The notes under the pieces are model-generated. The model had not been told where the DNA came from. It did no database searches and was given only the letters and a program-made list of their open reading frames with translations. Of a stretch of 64,000 bases of DNA, positions 34,694 to 44,073 are shown in pieces. The position numbers and the translations under genes were made by a program. This DNA is from Dongia_B sp964406155 (GTDB lineage Bacteria; Pseudomonadota; Alphaproteobacteria; Dongiales; Dongiaceae), in contig CAYOQR010000002.1 of the NCBI GenBank assembly GCA_964406155.1, positions 1-64,000 of the forward strand, read 5' to 3'. Position 1 is the stretch's first letter. Each line of letters opens with the position of its first letter.

Positions 34694-35614
34694 ATGATCC
34701 GTTTTCTGACCAGCCGTCTGCTCGGCAGTCTGCCCACGCTCTTCGTGCTGGCAGTCATCACCTTCTTCATCATGCGCCTCGCCCCCGGCGGTCCGTTTTC
34801 CGGAGACCGCCGGCTGAGCAAGGACGTGCTCGACAACATCAACCGTGCCTATCATCTGGACGAGCCGTTGTGGATGCAGTTCGCCCGCTATATCTGGGGC
34901 ATCCTGCATTTCGACTTCGGCCCCTCGATGAAGTATCGCGACTTCACCGTCACGGATCTCATCCGTCACGGCTTCCCGGTCTCGCTGGAGGTCGGCCTCT
35001 GGGCCATGCTGATCGCAGTCGTGATCGGTGTCGCACTCGGCATCGCCGGCGCCCTGCGCCGCAACGGCGTGATCGACTTCTCGGCGGGCATCCTCGCCAT
35101 GATCGGCCTTGCCATCCCGACCTTCGTGATCGGGCCGGTAGTGCAGACGATCTTCGGTCTCGATCTTGCCTGGCTGCCGGTTGCCGGTTGGGACGGCAGC
35201 CTGGAACGCAAGATCTTGCCGATCCTGACCCTGGCGCTGCCGAACATCGCTTATATCTCGCGGCTGATGCGGGGCAGCATGATCGAGGTGATGCGGGCAA
35301 ATTACGTGCGTACCGCACGGGCCAAGGGCATCGGCATGCGCCGTACCATCTGGCGCCACGCCTTGCGCGGCGCGGTCCTGCCGGTCGTCGCCTATCTCGG
35401 GCCGGCGACGGCCATCACCATCACCGGCTCGATTGTCGTGGAGCAGATCTTCAGCATTCCCGGCATCGGCCGTTATTTCGTCGAAGGCGCCAGCAACCGC
35501 GACTATCCGCTGGTGATGGGCGTCACCTTGTTCTACGGCGCCCTGGTGATCCTCGCCAATCTGGCGACCGACATCCTGCGCGCCCTCATGGATCCCAGGG
35601 TGGACTATGCCTGA
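34694..35614 (+). CDS. oppB: Oligopeptide ABC transporter permease, OppB type
   Basis: This 306-residue protein starts MIRFLTSRLLGSLPTLFVLA, the usual OppB/DppB first helix, with six membrane segments. The EAA loop reads YVRTARAKGIGMRRTIWRHA. It pairs with OppC nine bases downstream to form the channel. Confidence 0.93.
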   Translation: MIRFLTSRLLGSLPTLFVLAVITFFIMRLAPGGPFSGDRRLSKDVLDNINRAYHLDEPLWMQFARYIWGILHFDFGPSMKYRDFTVTDLIRHGFPVSLEVGLWAMLIAVVIGVALGIAGALRRNGVIDFSAGILAMIGLAIPTFVIGPVVQTIFGLDLAWLPVAGWDGSLERKILPILTLALPNIAYISRLMRGSMIEVMRANYVRTARAKGIGMRRTIWRHALRGAVLPVVAYLGPATAITITGSIVVEQIFSIPGIGRYFVEGASNRDYPLVMGVTLFYGALVILANLATDILRALMDPRVDYA

Positions 35615-35622
35615 GGTGAGCC

Positions 35623-36555
35623 ATGTCTGACGAAGCCGCAATCCTCGGTCCGCAAAAGGCGCCGACCCACGGCGGGAACGCGAAAGGTGGCGCCGCGAAA
35701 CCGCATCGCGGCGAAAGCCCGTTCCGCGCTTCATTGCGGCGCTTCATGACCAACAAACTGGCGCTCGCTAGCTCGGTGGTCATGCTGCTGCTCATCCTTG
35801 CCTGTTATGTCGGGCCGATTTTCTTCCCCTTCGGGCCGGATGACGCGGATTTCGAGAATATCTCGGCGCCGATCGACCTTTTCTCCTGGCACCCCTTTGG
35901 CACCGACGATCTCGGCCGCGATCTGTTCCTGCGGGTGCTCTATGCCGGACGGATCTCGCTGGCGGTCGGCTTCCTGGGGGCGCTGGTCGCGGTGGTGATC
36001 GGCGTCGTCTATGGCGCCGTCGCCGGCTTCCTCGGCGGGCGCACCGACAGCGTGATGATGCGGGCGATCGATGTTCTTTATGGCATCCCCTATATCTTCC
36101 TGGTCATCCTCATCAATCTCGTCTTCGGCCGGACTGTCCTCTCGCTGTTCTTCGCCATGGTGGTGACGCTCTGGCTGACCCCGGCGGTGATCGCCCGGGG
36201 CCAGGCTGTCAGCCTGAAGCGCCGGGAATTCATCGAAGCGGCACGAGCCTGCGGCATGACCAACTGGCAGATCATCCGCCAGCATATCGTGCCCAATACG
36301 CTGAACGTGGTGATCGTCTATGCGTCATTGCTGGTGTTGGAAGTCATCACCGGCGAATCCTTTCTCAGCTTCCTCGGTCTCGGCGTTCAGCCGCCGGATG
36401 CTTCCTGGGGCACGCTGATCGAGGAGGGCGCGACCAAGATCGACACCGATATCCGGCTGCTGCTGCTGCCCGGTTTCTTCCTGGCGGCCACCCTGTTCTG
36501 CCTCAACTTCATCACCGACGGGCTGCGCGATGCCTTCGACCCCAATGAACGCTAA
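35623..36555 (+). CDS. oppC: Oligopeptide ABC transporter permease, OppC type
   Basis: This 310-residue protein has an N-terminal cytoplasmic extension (about 45 residues, Gly/Lys-rich), then SLRRFMTNKLALASSVVMLL, the OppC_N first helix. HPFGTDDLGRDLF is the conserved OppC loop, and EAARACGMTNWQIIRQHI is the EAA motif contacting the ATPases. Its end overlaps the start of oppD. Confidence 0.93.
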   Translation: MSDEAAILGPQKAPTHGGNAKGGAAKPHRGESPFRASLRRFMTNKLALASSVVMLLLILACYVGPIFFPFGPDDADFENISAPIDLFSWHPFGTDDLGRDLFLRVLYAGRISLAVGFLGALVAVVIGVVYGAVAGFLGGRTDSVMMRAIDVLYGIPYIFLVILINLVFGRTVLSLFFAMVVTLWLTPAVIARGQAVSLKRREFIEAARACGMTNWQIIRQHIVPNTLNVVIVYASLLVLEVITGESFLSFLGLGVQPPDASWGTLIEEGATKIDTDIRLLLLPGFFLAATLFCLNFITDGLRDAFDPNER

Positions 36556-37582
36556 AGCGGCGAACGCTGAGGCGGCGATGGCCGCGCGATCTGCTGTGCC
36601 GTCTACTGGGCCATCGGCCATGCCGCTGCTCGCGGTGGAGAATCTCGGCATCCGTTTCAAACTGCCGCAAGGCTGGGTGACGGCGGTCGATGGCGTCAGC
36701 TTCGACTTGCGGCCCGGCGAGGTGCTGGGGATCGTCGGCGAATCCGGCTCGGGCAAGAGCCAGATCCTGATGTCGATCCTCGGCCTCACCGCCGAGAACG
36801 GCGCGGCCAGCGGTTCGATCCGCTATGACGGCACCGAATTGATCGGCGCCAAGGCCGGGACGCTGGACGAGATCCGGGGCTCACGCATTGCCATGGTGTT
36901 CCAGGACCCGATGACCTCGCTCAATCCCTATCTGCGGGTCGAGCGGCAGTTGAGCGAGGTGCTGGAGGTGCATCAGGGCCTGAGCGGACGTGCAGCCCGC
37001 GAGACGGTGCTGGAGATGCTGGCAAGGGTCGGCATTCCCGATCCCGCGCGCCGCCTCTCGCTTTATCCGCACGAATTCTCCGGCGGCATGCGCCAGCGTG
37101 TGATGATCGCCATGGCGCTGCTCTGCAAGCCGACCCTGCTCCTGGCCGACGAGCCTACAACCGCGCTCGATGTGACGGTACAGGCCCAGATCCTCGACCT
37201 GATGGCGGATCTCGCCCGCGATCTCGGCATGGCCATCATCCTCGTCACCCATGATCTCGGTGTCGTCGCGCGGCTTTGCGACCGGGTGATCGTGCTCTAT
37301 GGCGGCCGCATCATGGAAGAGGGACTGGCCGAACCGCTTTTCACGACACCCCGGCATCCCTATACCCAGGGCTTATTGGCGGCAACACCCCGGCTGGACG
37401 GAGCGGTGACCGAAGCCCTGACGGCGATTCCCGGCCAGCCGCGCGCTCTTGCCGGCACGATGGCAGGTTGCCCCTTCGCGCCGCGCTGCGACCGGGCCCT
37501 GCCGCATTGTCATCACGAAACGCCGGCGCTGGAGGTCGAGGCCACCGGCCGCCGGCTCGCCTGCCATCTGGAGCGGCCATGA
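36545..37582 (+). CDS. oppD: Oligopeptide ABC transporter ATP-binding protein, OppD type
   Basis: I place the start at 36545, overlapping the last four codons of oppC; an ATG at 36530 is also in frame. The first 25 residues are Ala-rich. Walker A GESGSGKSQ, FQDPMTSLNPYLRVERQL, signature FSGGMRQR, Walker B LLADEPTTALDVT and switch VTHDLGV are all present. The C-terminal oligopeptide-transporter extension has CPFAPRCDRALPHCHHETP, with Cys residues that in some OppD/F proteins bind an Fe-S cluster. Confidence 0.93.
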   Translation: MNAKAANAEAAMAARSAVPSTGPSAMPLLAVENLGIRFKLPQGWVTAVDGVSFDLRPGEVLGIVGESGSGKSQILMSILGLTAENGAASGSIRYDGTELIGAKAGTLDEIRGSRIAMVFQDPMTSLNPYLRVERQLSEVLEVHQGLSGRAARETVLEMLARVGIPDPARRLSLYPHEFSGGMRQRVMIAMALLCKPTLLLADEPTTALDVTVQAQILDLMADLARDLGMAIILVTHDLGVVARLCDRVIVLYGGRIMEEGLAEPLFTTPRHPYTQGLLAATPRLDGAVTEALTAIPGQPRALAGTMAGCPFAPRCDRALPHCHHETPALEVEATGRRLACHLERP

Positions 37583-38604
37583 ACGTGCCTGCTGAAAGCC
37601 AGCCTGCAAAGCATTCCTCTGCCAATGGTGCCCCCATCCTCGGCGTCGACGGGCTCAAGGTCCATTTTCCCCTGAAGCATGCCGGCTTACTGCCGGGCGC
37701 CACGGCGGCGGTACGGGCGATCGACGGCGTCAGTTTCAATCTCTCGGCCGGCGAAACCCTGGGCGTGGTCGGTGAATCCGGCTGCGGCAAATCGACCCTC
37801 GGCCGCGCCATTCTGCAGTTGATTCAGACGACCGGCGGCACCGTCACCTGGCGCGGCCGGGCGATGGACAAGCTGGTGCCGGAGGAACTGCGCCGCCTGC
37901 GTCGCGATCTCCAGATCATCTTTCAGGACCCGCTGGCCTCGCTCGATCCGCGCATGACGGTCGGGCAGTCGATCGGCAAGCCGCTGGAGGTCTTCGAGCC
38001 GAAACTGCGCAAGGTCGAACGCCAGGCGCGGGTCGCCGAGATGCTGCAACGGGTCGGCCTCGCACCCGACATGGCCGGGCGCTATCCCCATGAATTCTCC
38101 GGCGGGCAATGCCAGCGCATCGGCATCGCCCGCGCGATGATTGCCGGGCCGCAACTCATTGTTTGCGACGAGCCGGTTTCGGCGCTCGATGTTTCGATCC
38201 AGGCGCAGATCATCAATCTGCTGGCGCAACTGAAGCGCGACGCCGGTATGGCGCTGCTCTTCATTTCTCACAATCTCAGCGTGGTGCGCCATATCAGCGA
38301 CCGCATCATGGTGCTCTATCTCGGCAAGGTGATGGAGCTGGCGCCGCGCGATCTCTTTTATGCCCGGCCGATGCATCCCTATTCCCAGGCGCTGCTCTCG
38401 GCCGTGCCGATCGCCGATCCGGTGCTGGAGCGGACCCGCCAGCGCGTCCGTTTGACCGGCGAGCTGCCGTCGCCGATCAATCCGCCCGCCGGCTGCCGAC
38501 TTTGCGGCCGCTGCCCCAAGGCGACGGCGATCTGCGCCGAACAGGAACCGCCTTTGCGCGATCCCGGCGACGGCCGCCTGGTCGCTTGCCATCACCTCGA
38601 TTGA
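37579..38604 (+). CDS. oppF: Oligopeptide ABC transporter ATP-binding protein, OppF type
   Basis: The ATG at 37579 overlaps the oppD stop (ATGA). The 341-residue protein has Walker A GESGCGKST, IFQDPLASLDPRMTVG, signature FSGGQCQR, Walker B IVCDEPVSALDVS and switch ISHNLSV. The C-terminal CRLCGRCPKATAICAEQEP is the usual extension. With OppD it forms the ATPase heterodimer. Its stop lies 27 bases from the convergent sufS stop. Confidence 0.93.
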   Translation: MNVPAESQPAKHSSANGAPILGVDGLKVHFPLKHAGLLPGATAAVRAIDGVSFNLSAGETLGVVGESGCGKSTLGRAILQLIQTTGGTVTWRGRAMDKLVPEELRRLRRDLQIIFQDPLASLDPRMTVGQSIGKPLEVFEPKLRKVERQARVAEMLQRVGLAPDMAGRYPHEFSGGQCQRIGIARAMIAGPQLIVCDEPVSALDVSIQAQIINLLAQLKRDAGMALLFISHNLSVVRHISDRIMVLYLGKVMELAPRDLFYARPMHPYSQALLSAVPIADPVLERTRQRVRLTGELPSPINPPAGCRLCGRCPKATAICAEQEPPLRDPGDGRLVACHHLD

Positions 38605-38631
38605 GCGGCTATCTCGATTGAATGAGCTGCG

Positions 38632-39882
38632 TCAACTCAGGATCTGTCGGACCTTCTGTACTGCTTCGGTGAGGCGGTCGATGTCGCGCGTATCCGTATA
38701 GAGGCCGAAGGATGCGCGGATCGTGCCGGCGAGGCCAAGATGATCCATCAGCGGCTGGGCACAGTGGAAGCCGGTGCGGACGCAGATATCCTCGGCGCCG
38801 AGCAGCGAGCCGGCATCATGGGGATGCACTCCGTCCAGAATGAAGGAGAGAATGCCGACACGCGCGGCCGGCCGGCCGATCAGGCGCAGGCCGGGGATCT
38901 CGCTTAAGCGATCAATGGCATAGCGCAGCAGTTCCTGGTCGTGACGGCGGATCGTGTCGGGCGACAGCGCCGAGAGATAGTCGATGGCGGCGGCGAGGCC
39001 GATGGCGGCGCCGATCGGCGGCGTGCCGGCCTCGAATTTCTGCGGCGCCTCGGCGAAATCAGTACCGTCGATCCGCACGCTGCGGATCATGTCGCCGCCA
39101 TATTGCCAGGGCGGCATGGCCTCGAGCAGCTCGGTCTTGCCATAGAGGACGCCGATCCCGTCGGGCCCGTAGAGCTTGTGTCCGGTCAGCGCCAGGAAAT
39201 CGCATTGCCAGCTCGGCAGATCGATCAGCCCGTGCGGTGCCGCCTGAGCTGCGTCGATCAGTACTTTCGCGCCGGCTGCATGGGCGAGGGGAATGAGGTC
39301 GCGGAGCGGCGTCACGGTGCCCAGCGTATTGGCAGCGGCGGTGAGACAGACCAGTCGTGTCCGGGAGGAGAGCAAAGCCTGGAAGCCGGCGACATCGAGA
39401 TCGCCATCCGCAGTGATCGGTATCACCTTCAGCGTGAAACCGTGCCGCTGCGCCAGGGCCTGCCAGGGAACGAAATTGGCGTGATGCTCCAGCAGGCTGA
39501 CAAGGATTTCGTCGCCCGGCCGCAGGAAGGTGGCGGCATAGCTGTTGGCCACCAGATTGATCGCCTCGGTCGCGTTGCGGGTGAAGACGATCTCCCGGGG
39601 CTGGGCGCCGAGGAAACGTGCGACCGTGGCGCGGGCGGCCTCATAGGCCTCGGTCGCCGTCTCGCTCAGCGGATAAACGCCGCGATGGATATTGGCATAG
39701 CCGGTCTCGTAGAAGTCGCGCTGACGCTCCAATACCGCTGCTGGTTTCTGGGCGCTGGCGGCGCTGTCGAGATAGGTGATCGGCCGGTCGTCGCGGTCGC
39801 TGCGTGCGAGCAGCGGGAAGTCGCTGCGGGGGGCGAGCGCGGGAATTGCCGAAAAGCCGGCGGCTGTCTTTGCATCTGCCAT
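38632..39882 (-). CDS. sufS: SufS-type cysteine desulfurase
   Basis: This 416-residue class-V aminotransferase-fold enzyme has ALTGHKLYGPDGIGVLYG with PLP Lys236, and the active-site Cys374 in EDICVRTGFHCAQP, the group II (SufS/CsdA) pattern. It releases sulfur from cysteine as a persulfide for Fe-S assembly. It stands alone: no sufBCD or sufE is adjacent, so it may be a second, CsdA-like copy. GAGGTC lies upstream of the ATG at 39882. Confidence 0.9.
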   Translation of the reverse strand: MADAKTAAGFSAIPALAPRSDFPLLARSDRDDRPITYLDSAASAQKPAAVLERQRDFYETGYANIHRGVYPLSETATEAYEAARATVARFLGAQPREIVFTRNATEAINLVANSYAATFLRPGDEILVSLLEHHANFVPWQALAQRHGFTLKVIPITADGDLDVAGFQALLSSRTRLVCLTAAANTLGTVTPLRDLIPLAHAAGAKVLIDAAQAAPHGLIDLPSWQCDFLALTGHKLYGPDGIGVLYGKTELLEAMPPWQYGGDMIRSVRIDGTDFAEAPQKFEAGTPPIGAAIGLAAAIDYLSALSPDTIRRHDQELLRYAIDRLSEIPGLRLIGRPAARVGILSFILDGVHPHDAGSLLGAEDICVRTGFHCAQPLMDHLGLAGTIRASFGLYTDTRDIDRLTEAVQKVRQILS

Positions 39883-40134
39883 CGGTCTGACCTCGGCCTG
39901 AACAGGTTCGGCGGCATTTCGCGACGCCCGGCTCGTTCTGTCAACCGGCTTGTGCGGCCGGTTCTGCCATTGGTCGGAGAAGCATCACACGATCCGTTGC
40001 CATTAATGCAGGGAGGTGCTGCATGCCGGAGCCTGAACTTACTCATGGCCGGGACGGACTGTCCTTTGCTTCACTGTCACCGTCTCGCGAAACACCGGGA
40101 AGTTCGTGCCGGCTTGCTTCATGCTCCGTTGTCG

Positions 40135-40213
40135 TTGCCGGGCTTCGACCCGGCAATCCCTGGCAGAGGCCGAGCGCTGTTTCCACCATAGCTTCCCCGG
40201 ATCAAGTCCGGGG
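40135..40213. repeat. Pair of short palindromic intergenic repeats
   Basis: TTGCCGGG-cttcga-CCCGGCAA (40135-40156) and CCCCGGA-tcaag-TCCGGGG followed by ATGACAG (40195-40220) are the two classic forms of alphaproteobacterial dispersed repeats, recalled from many rhizobial and related genomes. They can form hairpins in RNA. Confidence 0.7.
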
Positions 40214-40422
40214 ATGACAGAAGTGAAGAAGCCGGCGCTATCTGCCCGCATGGCCGTTCAGTCACAGGCTCGTACGGCACGCCCATCCGCCTTCCTTGTC
40301 ATCTCCAGGTTTGATCCGAGATCCGCGATGGCGGCCGGACACGGCTCGGGCCGTGCCCATCGCCGTGCCGACCTTCCCAGGGCCGCCGTCCCAAGGGTGG
40401 GCTTGACGCCGGCGGCGGGAAT

Positions 40423-40448
40423 GATACTGTTTGTATACAAACAGTATC
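40423..40448. promoter_or_regulatory. Perfect 26-bp palindrome with TTGTATACAA core
   Basis: Each arm reads GATACTGTTTGTA and its exact complement follows with no spacer, so all 26 bases are symmetric about 40435/40436. The core TTGTATACAA is a typical GntR-family operator. It lies 185 bases upstream of the first permease gene of the potHIA-type operon. The symmetry is far longer than needed for one dimer and may also form a hairpin. Confidence 0.6.
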
Positions 40449-40632
40449 CGCTTAAGCGGAGGCGGCGGCCCATCGACGAAGGGACGCCGGCGATGGGGAG
40501 AGACAGTGTCACCTGGGATGATGGGAAGCCGGATACCGGCAGGTCTGCGACCTTTGGCAGCCGGTTGCATCGCAAGTCCTTCTTTGCCGGGGCGTGGCGT
40601 TTCGCTATCGTCTGCGGCGTCCTTGACCTCTG

Positions 40633-41514
40633 ATGACGGAGTTGACTGCCGTGGCGACCGCCAGTGAACGGCGAGCGATCGTCTCGCTGACCGCACCCGC
40701 TTATCTCTGGCTAGCGGTGACGATCTTCCTGCCGCTCTCAGCCATGCTCTATTGCAGCTTCCTCGACAAATCGCCGTTGGTCCCGGTGGCAGCCCATGTC
40801 ACCTTGGCGCAATACACAGCCTTCTTTACCCGCTCGGTCTATCTCCAACTGACCTGGTGGTCCCTGGAACTCGGCATCTATGTGACCTTCTTTTGCCTGC
40901 TGGTCGGTTATCCGGTGGCCTATGTCCTGGCCAAGCAGATCAAGGGGCGCTGGCGCGAGGCGCTGTTCCTCATGGTCATCCTGCCGTTCTGGAGCAATGC
41001 ACTGGTGCGGATTTTTTCCTGGACCATGGTGCTGCGCAACGGCGGGCTGCTCGATCAGGTGGTGCAGGCCGTCATCCCGGGCGCGCCGTCGATCAATCTC
41101 CTTTATTCCTATCCGGCGGTGGTGATCGGCCTCGTCCATTCCTACCTGCCGTATATGATCCTCACCTGCTACATCTCGTTGCAGGCGATCGACGATTCCG
41201 TCATCGAGGCGGCCGCCAATCTTGGCGCTCGCACGGCCACCATCTTCCGCCGGGTGATCTTCCCGATGAGCCTGCCGGGCGTGATCGCCGGTTCGGCCCT
41301 GATCTTCGTGCCGGTGATCGGTTCCTTCATGGAGCCGCGCATTCTCGGCGGCACCAAGGGCGTTACCCTCGGTATGTCGATCGAAGAGCAGTTCATGGTG
41401 ACGGCGAATTGGCCGCTCGGCGCCGCTCTGTCCTTCATGATGCTGGGGATCGTGTTGCTGATCTGCGCCATCGGTTACCCCCTGGCCCAGAAGCGGATGG
41501 AGGGCTTGAAATGA
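40633..41514 (+). CDS. ABC transporter permease, spermidine/putrescine type (PotB/PotH-like)
   Basis: This 293-residue protein has six membrane segments, beginning YLWLAVTIFLPLSAMLYCSF. The EAA loop reads EAAANLGARTATIFRRVIFP, followed by IPVIGSF-like FVPVIGSFMEP, a hallmark of PotB/PotH. It forms the channel with the next gene, whose ATG overlaps this stop (ATGA). A polyamine is the default guess for the substrate, but the family also moves other cations. Confidence 0.87.
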   Translation: MTELTAVATASERRAIVSLTAPAYLWLAVTIFLPLSAMLYCSFLDKSPLVPVAAHVTLAQYTAFFTRSVYLQLTWWSLELGIYVTFFCLLVGYPVAYVLAKQIKGRWREALFLMVILPFWSNALVRIFSWTMVLRNGGLLDQVVQAVIPGAPSINLLYSYPAVVIGLVHSYLPYMILTCYISLQAIDDSVIEAAANLGARTATIFRRVIFPMSLPGVIAGSALIFVPVIGSFMEPRILGGTKGVTLGMSIEEQFMVTANWPLGAALSFMMLGIVLLICAIGYPLAQKRMEGLK

Positions 41515-42311
41515 GCGCGCGGGACAAGCGCATCGGCATCGGCGGCTGGACGCTCCGGGTGCATCTGGTTCTGGTGCTGTTGTTTCTCTATCTGCCGATC
41601 CTGGTGATGGCGGCACTCAGCTTCAACCGCTCGCAGCTCTACGAATTGCCCTTCACCTTCGACACGGTCTGGTACACGACCCTGGCGGCGAATGACAAAC
41701 TGATCGATGCCGGCATCAACAGCGTGGTGATCGCTGTTATCAACACGGTGGTTGCCACGACCCTGGGTACCATGGCGGCCCTGGCTTTCGCCCGCTATCA
41801 GTTTCGTGGCAAGTCGTTGCTGCAACTGCTGCTCTTTCCGCCGATCACCATTCCCTGGCTGGTCATTGGCACCGCCATGCTGGTCTTCTTCTTCTGGACC
41901 GGGATCGGGCGCGGCCTGCATGCGATCCTGCTTGGCCATGTCGCCCTGTCGCTGCCTTATGTCATCGTCGTTGTGGGCGCGCGCCTCGCCAATTTCCCGC
42001 GTATGATGGAAGAGGCCGCGGCGACCCTGGGGGCGACACCCTGGCAGACTTTCCGCCGGGTGACGGCGCCGATCCTGGCGCCCGGTGTGGTGGCGGCGGC
42101 GCTCTTTGCCTTCGCCGTGTCCTTTGACCAGTTCGTCATTTCCTATTTTCTCGCGCCGCCTGGCGTCAATACCCTGCCGGTCGCCATCTATGCGGCGATC
42201 CGCAAGGGCTTCACGCCGGAAATCAATGCCATCTCAACCATCATCATCGTCGTCTCGATGGGAATCATGCTGATCACGGCGCGGTTCTATCGCTTCGGCG
42301 GCGAAAGGTAG
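41511..42311 (+). CDS. ABC transporter permease, spermidine/putrescine type (PotC/PotI-like)
   Basis: The start at 41511 overlaps the previous stop. The 266-residue protein reads FLYLPILVMAALSFNRSQ, the usual PotC/PotI opening, and has the EAA loop EEAAATLGATPWQTFRRVT followed by AFAVSFDQFVISYFLAPPG. Six membrane segments are evident. The ATPase gene follows 11 bases later. Confidence 0.87.
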   Translation: MSARDKRIGIGGWTLRVHLVLVLLFLYLPILVMAALSFNRSQLYELPFTFDTVWYTTLAANDKLIDAGINSVVIAVINTVVATTLGTMAALAFARYQFRGKSLLQLLLFPPITIPWLVIGTAMLVFFFWTGIGRGLHAILLGHVALSLPYVIVVVGARLANFPRMMEEAAATLGATPWQTFRRVTAPILAPGVVAAALFAFAVSFDQFVISYFLAPPGVNTLPVAIYAAIRKGFTPEINAISTIIIVVSMGIMLITARFYRFGGER

Positions 42312-42322
42312 TCGGAACCATC

Positions 42323-43393
42323 ATGAGTCAGGTCGATATCATCGGGGCGATCAAGCGCTACGGCGAACTGGCGGCGCTGGATAACGTTTCCATGTCCTTC
42401 AAGGACGGCGAGTTCTTCGGGCTGCTGGGGCCGAGCGGCAGCGGCAAGACGACGATGCTCCGGGCGATCGCCGGCTTCGTGACGCTGGACGAGGGTGAGG
42501 TCAGGGTCGATGGCAAGGATATCGGCACGACGCCGGTGCATCTGCGCAATATCGGCATGGTGTTCCAGAATTACGCGCTCTTTCCCCATATGTCGGTTCA
42601 GGAGAATGTCGCCTTCGGCCTCGATGTGCGCGGCATCTCGGCGGCGGAGCAGCGCCAGCGCGTCGCCGATGCCCTGTCGATGGTGCGCCTGAGCGGGTTG
42701 GAGCAGCGCAAGCCGAAGCAGCTCTCCGGCGGCCAGCAGCAGCGCGTCGCCCTGGCACGGGCCCTGGTCACGCGGCCGAAGGTCCTGCTGCTGGATGAGC
42801 CGCTGGGCGCACTCGACAAGCATCTCCGTCAGGAGATGCAGGTCGAGCTGAAGCGCATTCAGCGAGATGTCGGGATCACCACGATCTTCGTCACTCATGA
42901 CCAGGAGGAGGCGCTGACGCTCTCCGACCGGATCGCCATCTTCAATGCCGGCCGGATCGTTCAGGCCGGCGCGCCGGCGGAGGTCTATGCCCGGCCGATC
43001 AACCGCTTCGCCGCGGGGTTCCTCGGCGAAGCGAATTTCCTCAAAGGCCGGGTGGCGGCGGTGGAGAATGGCTGGGCCAAGGTCGATCTCGCCTCGGGCG
43101 GCAGCGCGGTGATTGCCGCCGACGGCGTACAGGTGGGGCAGGAAACCCTGCTGGCGGTGCGGCCGGAGCGCCTCGCGATCCACCCCTCCAGCGATGATGT
43201 GCCGGTCGGCAATCGCCTCGGCGGCACTGTGCGCGAGGTGGTATTCTCAGGCAACAGCACGACCTATCGGGTGAGCTGCGCCGACCTGATGCTCAGCGTC
43301 TTCCGGCAGAATGACGGGCAGCCCGTCCTCGCTTCGGGCACCTCTGTCAGCTTACAATGGGAGCCGGACGATGCCGTCCTGGTGACGGAGTGA
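42323..43393 (+). CDS. ABC transporter ATP-binding protein, PotA/PotG type
   Basis: This 356-residue ATPase has Walker A GPSGSGKTT, MVFQNYALFPHMSVQENV, signature LSGGQQQR, Walker B LLLDEPLGALDKHLR and switch VTHDQEEA. Residues about 240-356 form a TOBE domain (NRLGGTVREVVFSGNSTTYR). No periplasmic binding-protein gene is found in this operon, so the solute receptor must be elsewhere or absent. Confidence 0.9.
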   Translation: MSQVDIIGAIKRYGELAALDNVSMSFKDGEFFGLLGPSGSGKTTMLRAIAGFVTLDEGEVRVDGKDIGTTPVHLRNIGMVFQNYALFPHMSVQENVAFGLDVRGISAAEQRQRVADALSMVRLSGLEQRKPKQLSGGQQQRVALARALVTRPKVLLLDEPLGALDKHLRQEMQVELKRIQRDVGITTIFVTHDQEEALTLSDRIAIFNAGRIVQAGAPAEVYARPINRFAAGFLGEANFLKGRVAAVENGWAKVDLASGGSAVIAADGVQVGQETLLAVRPERLAIHPSSDDVPVGNRLGGTVREVVFSGNSTTYRVSCADLMLSVFRQNDGQPVLASGTSVSLQWEPDDAVLVTE

Positions 43394-43429
43394 GCAGGGG
43401 GGAAGGACGATGACCCAGGATACAGGTCG

Positions 43430-44035
43430 ATGACTGAAGGGTTGCACGCGCCGATCGGTGCCGGTGCCTTGCATGTCGCGATCGATATGCAGGTCATCTT
43501 CGACAACCATCCGGAATGGGGAGTGGCGGATCTCCGCCGCATCCTGCCGGCGGTTCTGCGCTTGGCCGAGGCGCGGCCGGCCCAGACCATCGCCACGCGT
43601 TTCGTGCCGGCGCGCAATCCCGAGGCGGCGCCGGTTTCCTGGCAGCGTTATTTCCGCCATTGGCAGAGCGCGACGCTCGACCGCGCCGGAGAGGATGTGG
43701 TCAATCTGGTCCCCGAGCTGCTCGCCTTGCCGCTTGCCGGTGTGATCGACAAACCGGGCTATTCGGCCTATAGCGGTGCCGATTTCGCATCTCTTCTGCA
43801 GCGACACGGCACCGACACGCTGATCCTTTCGGGTGTCGAGACCGATGTCTGCGTCTGGGCGACGGCGCTCTCGGCAATCGATGGCGGTCAGCGCGTGGTG
43901 ATCGTCCGCGATGCCGTGACCAGTGGCGATCTGGCGGCCCATGAGGCGATCCTCCATATTGCCGCCGAGCGCTTCGGCCATCAGATCGATCTCGCGACGG
44001 TGGATGAAGTTCTGGCCTCCTGGCACCTGACCTGA
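43430..44035 (+). CDS. Isochorismatase-family cysteine hydrolase
   Basis: This 201-residue protein shows the catalytic triad: Asp19 in VAIDMQ, Lys108 in VIDKPGYSAYSG and Cys141 in GVETDVCVWATA. The family hydrolyses amides or related bonds of small molecules. It lies 36 bases after the ATPase gene and 38 before the glycosidase gene, probably in the same transcript, so it may act on the imported compound (inference). Confidence 0.87.
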   Translation: MTEGLHAPIGAGALHVAIDMQVIFDNHPEWGVADLRRILPAVLRLAEARPAQTIATRFVPARNPEAAPVSWQRYFRHWQSATLDRAGEDVVNLVPELLALPLAGVIDKPGYSAYSGADFASLLQRHGTDTLILSGVETDVCVWATALSAIDGGQRVVIVRDAVTSGDLAAHEAILHIAAERFGHQIDLATVDEVLASWHLT

Positions 44036-44073
44036 TCCGTCACCTCTCTTCACCAGCTACAGCGATATTTGCC

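Larger units (their letters stand above)
39883..40632. other. 750-base intergenic region with palindromic repeats and an operator-like site
   Basis: No convincing gene lies here; open frames on both strands are low-complexity shadows of repeats. It contains the repeat pair at 40135-40213, a degenerate copy near 40297-40340 (GTCATCTCCAGGTTTGATCC), the 26-bp palindrome at 40423-40448 and a 12-bp palindrome CCGCTTAAGCGG at 40448-40459. The promoter for the potHIA-type operon should be in the right third. Confidence 0.6.

Noticed and set aside
40262..40696. Minus-strand frame of 144 codons in the gap before the potHIA-type operon
   Set aside because: It runs through palindromic repeats (SRIKPGDD-type peptide) and through the 26-bp palindrome. 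This is a known kind of spurious gene.
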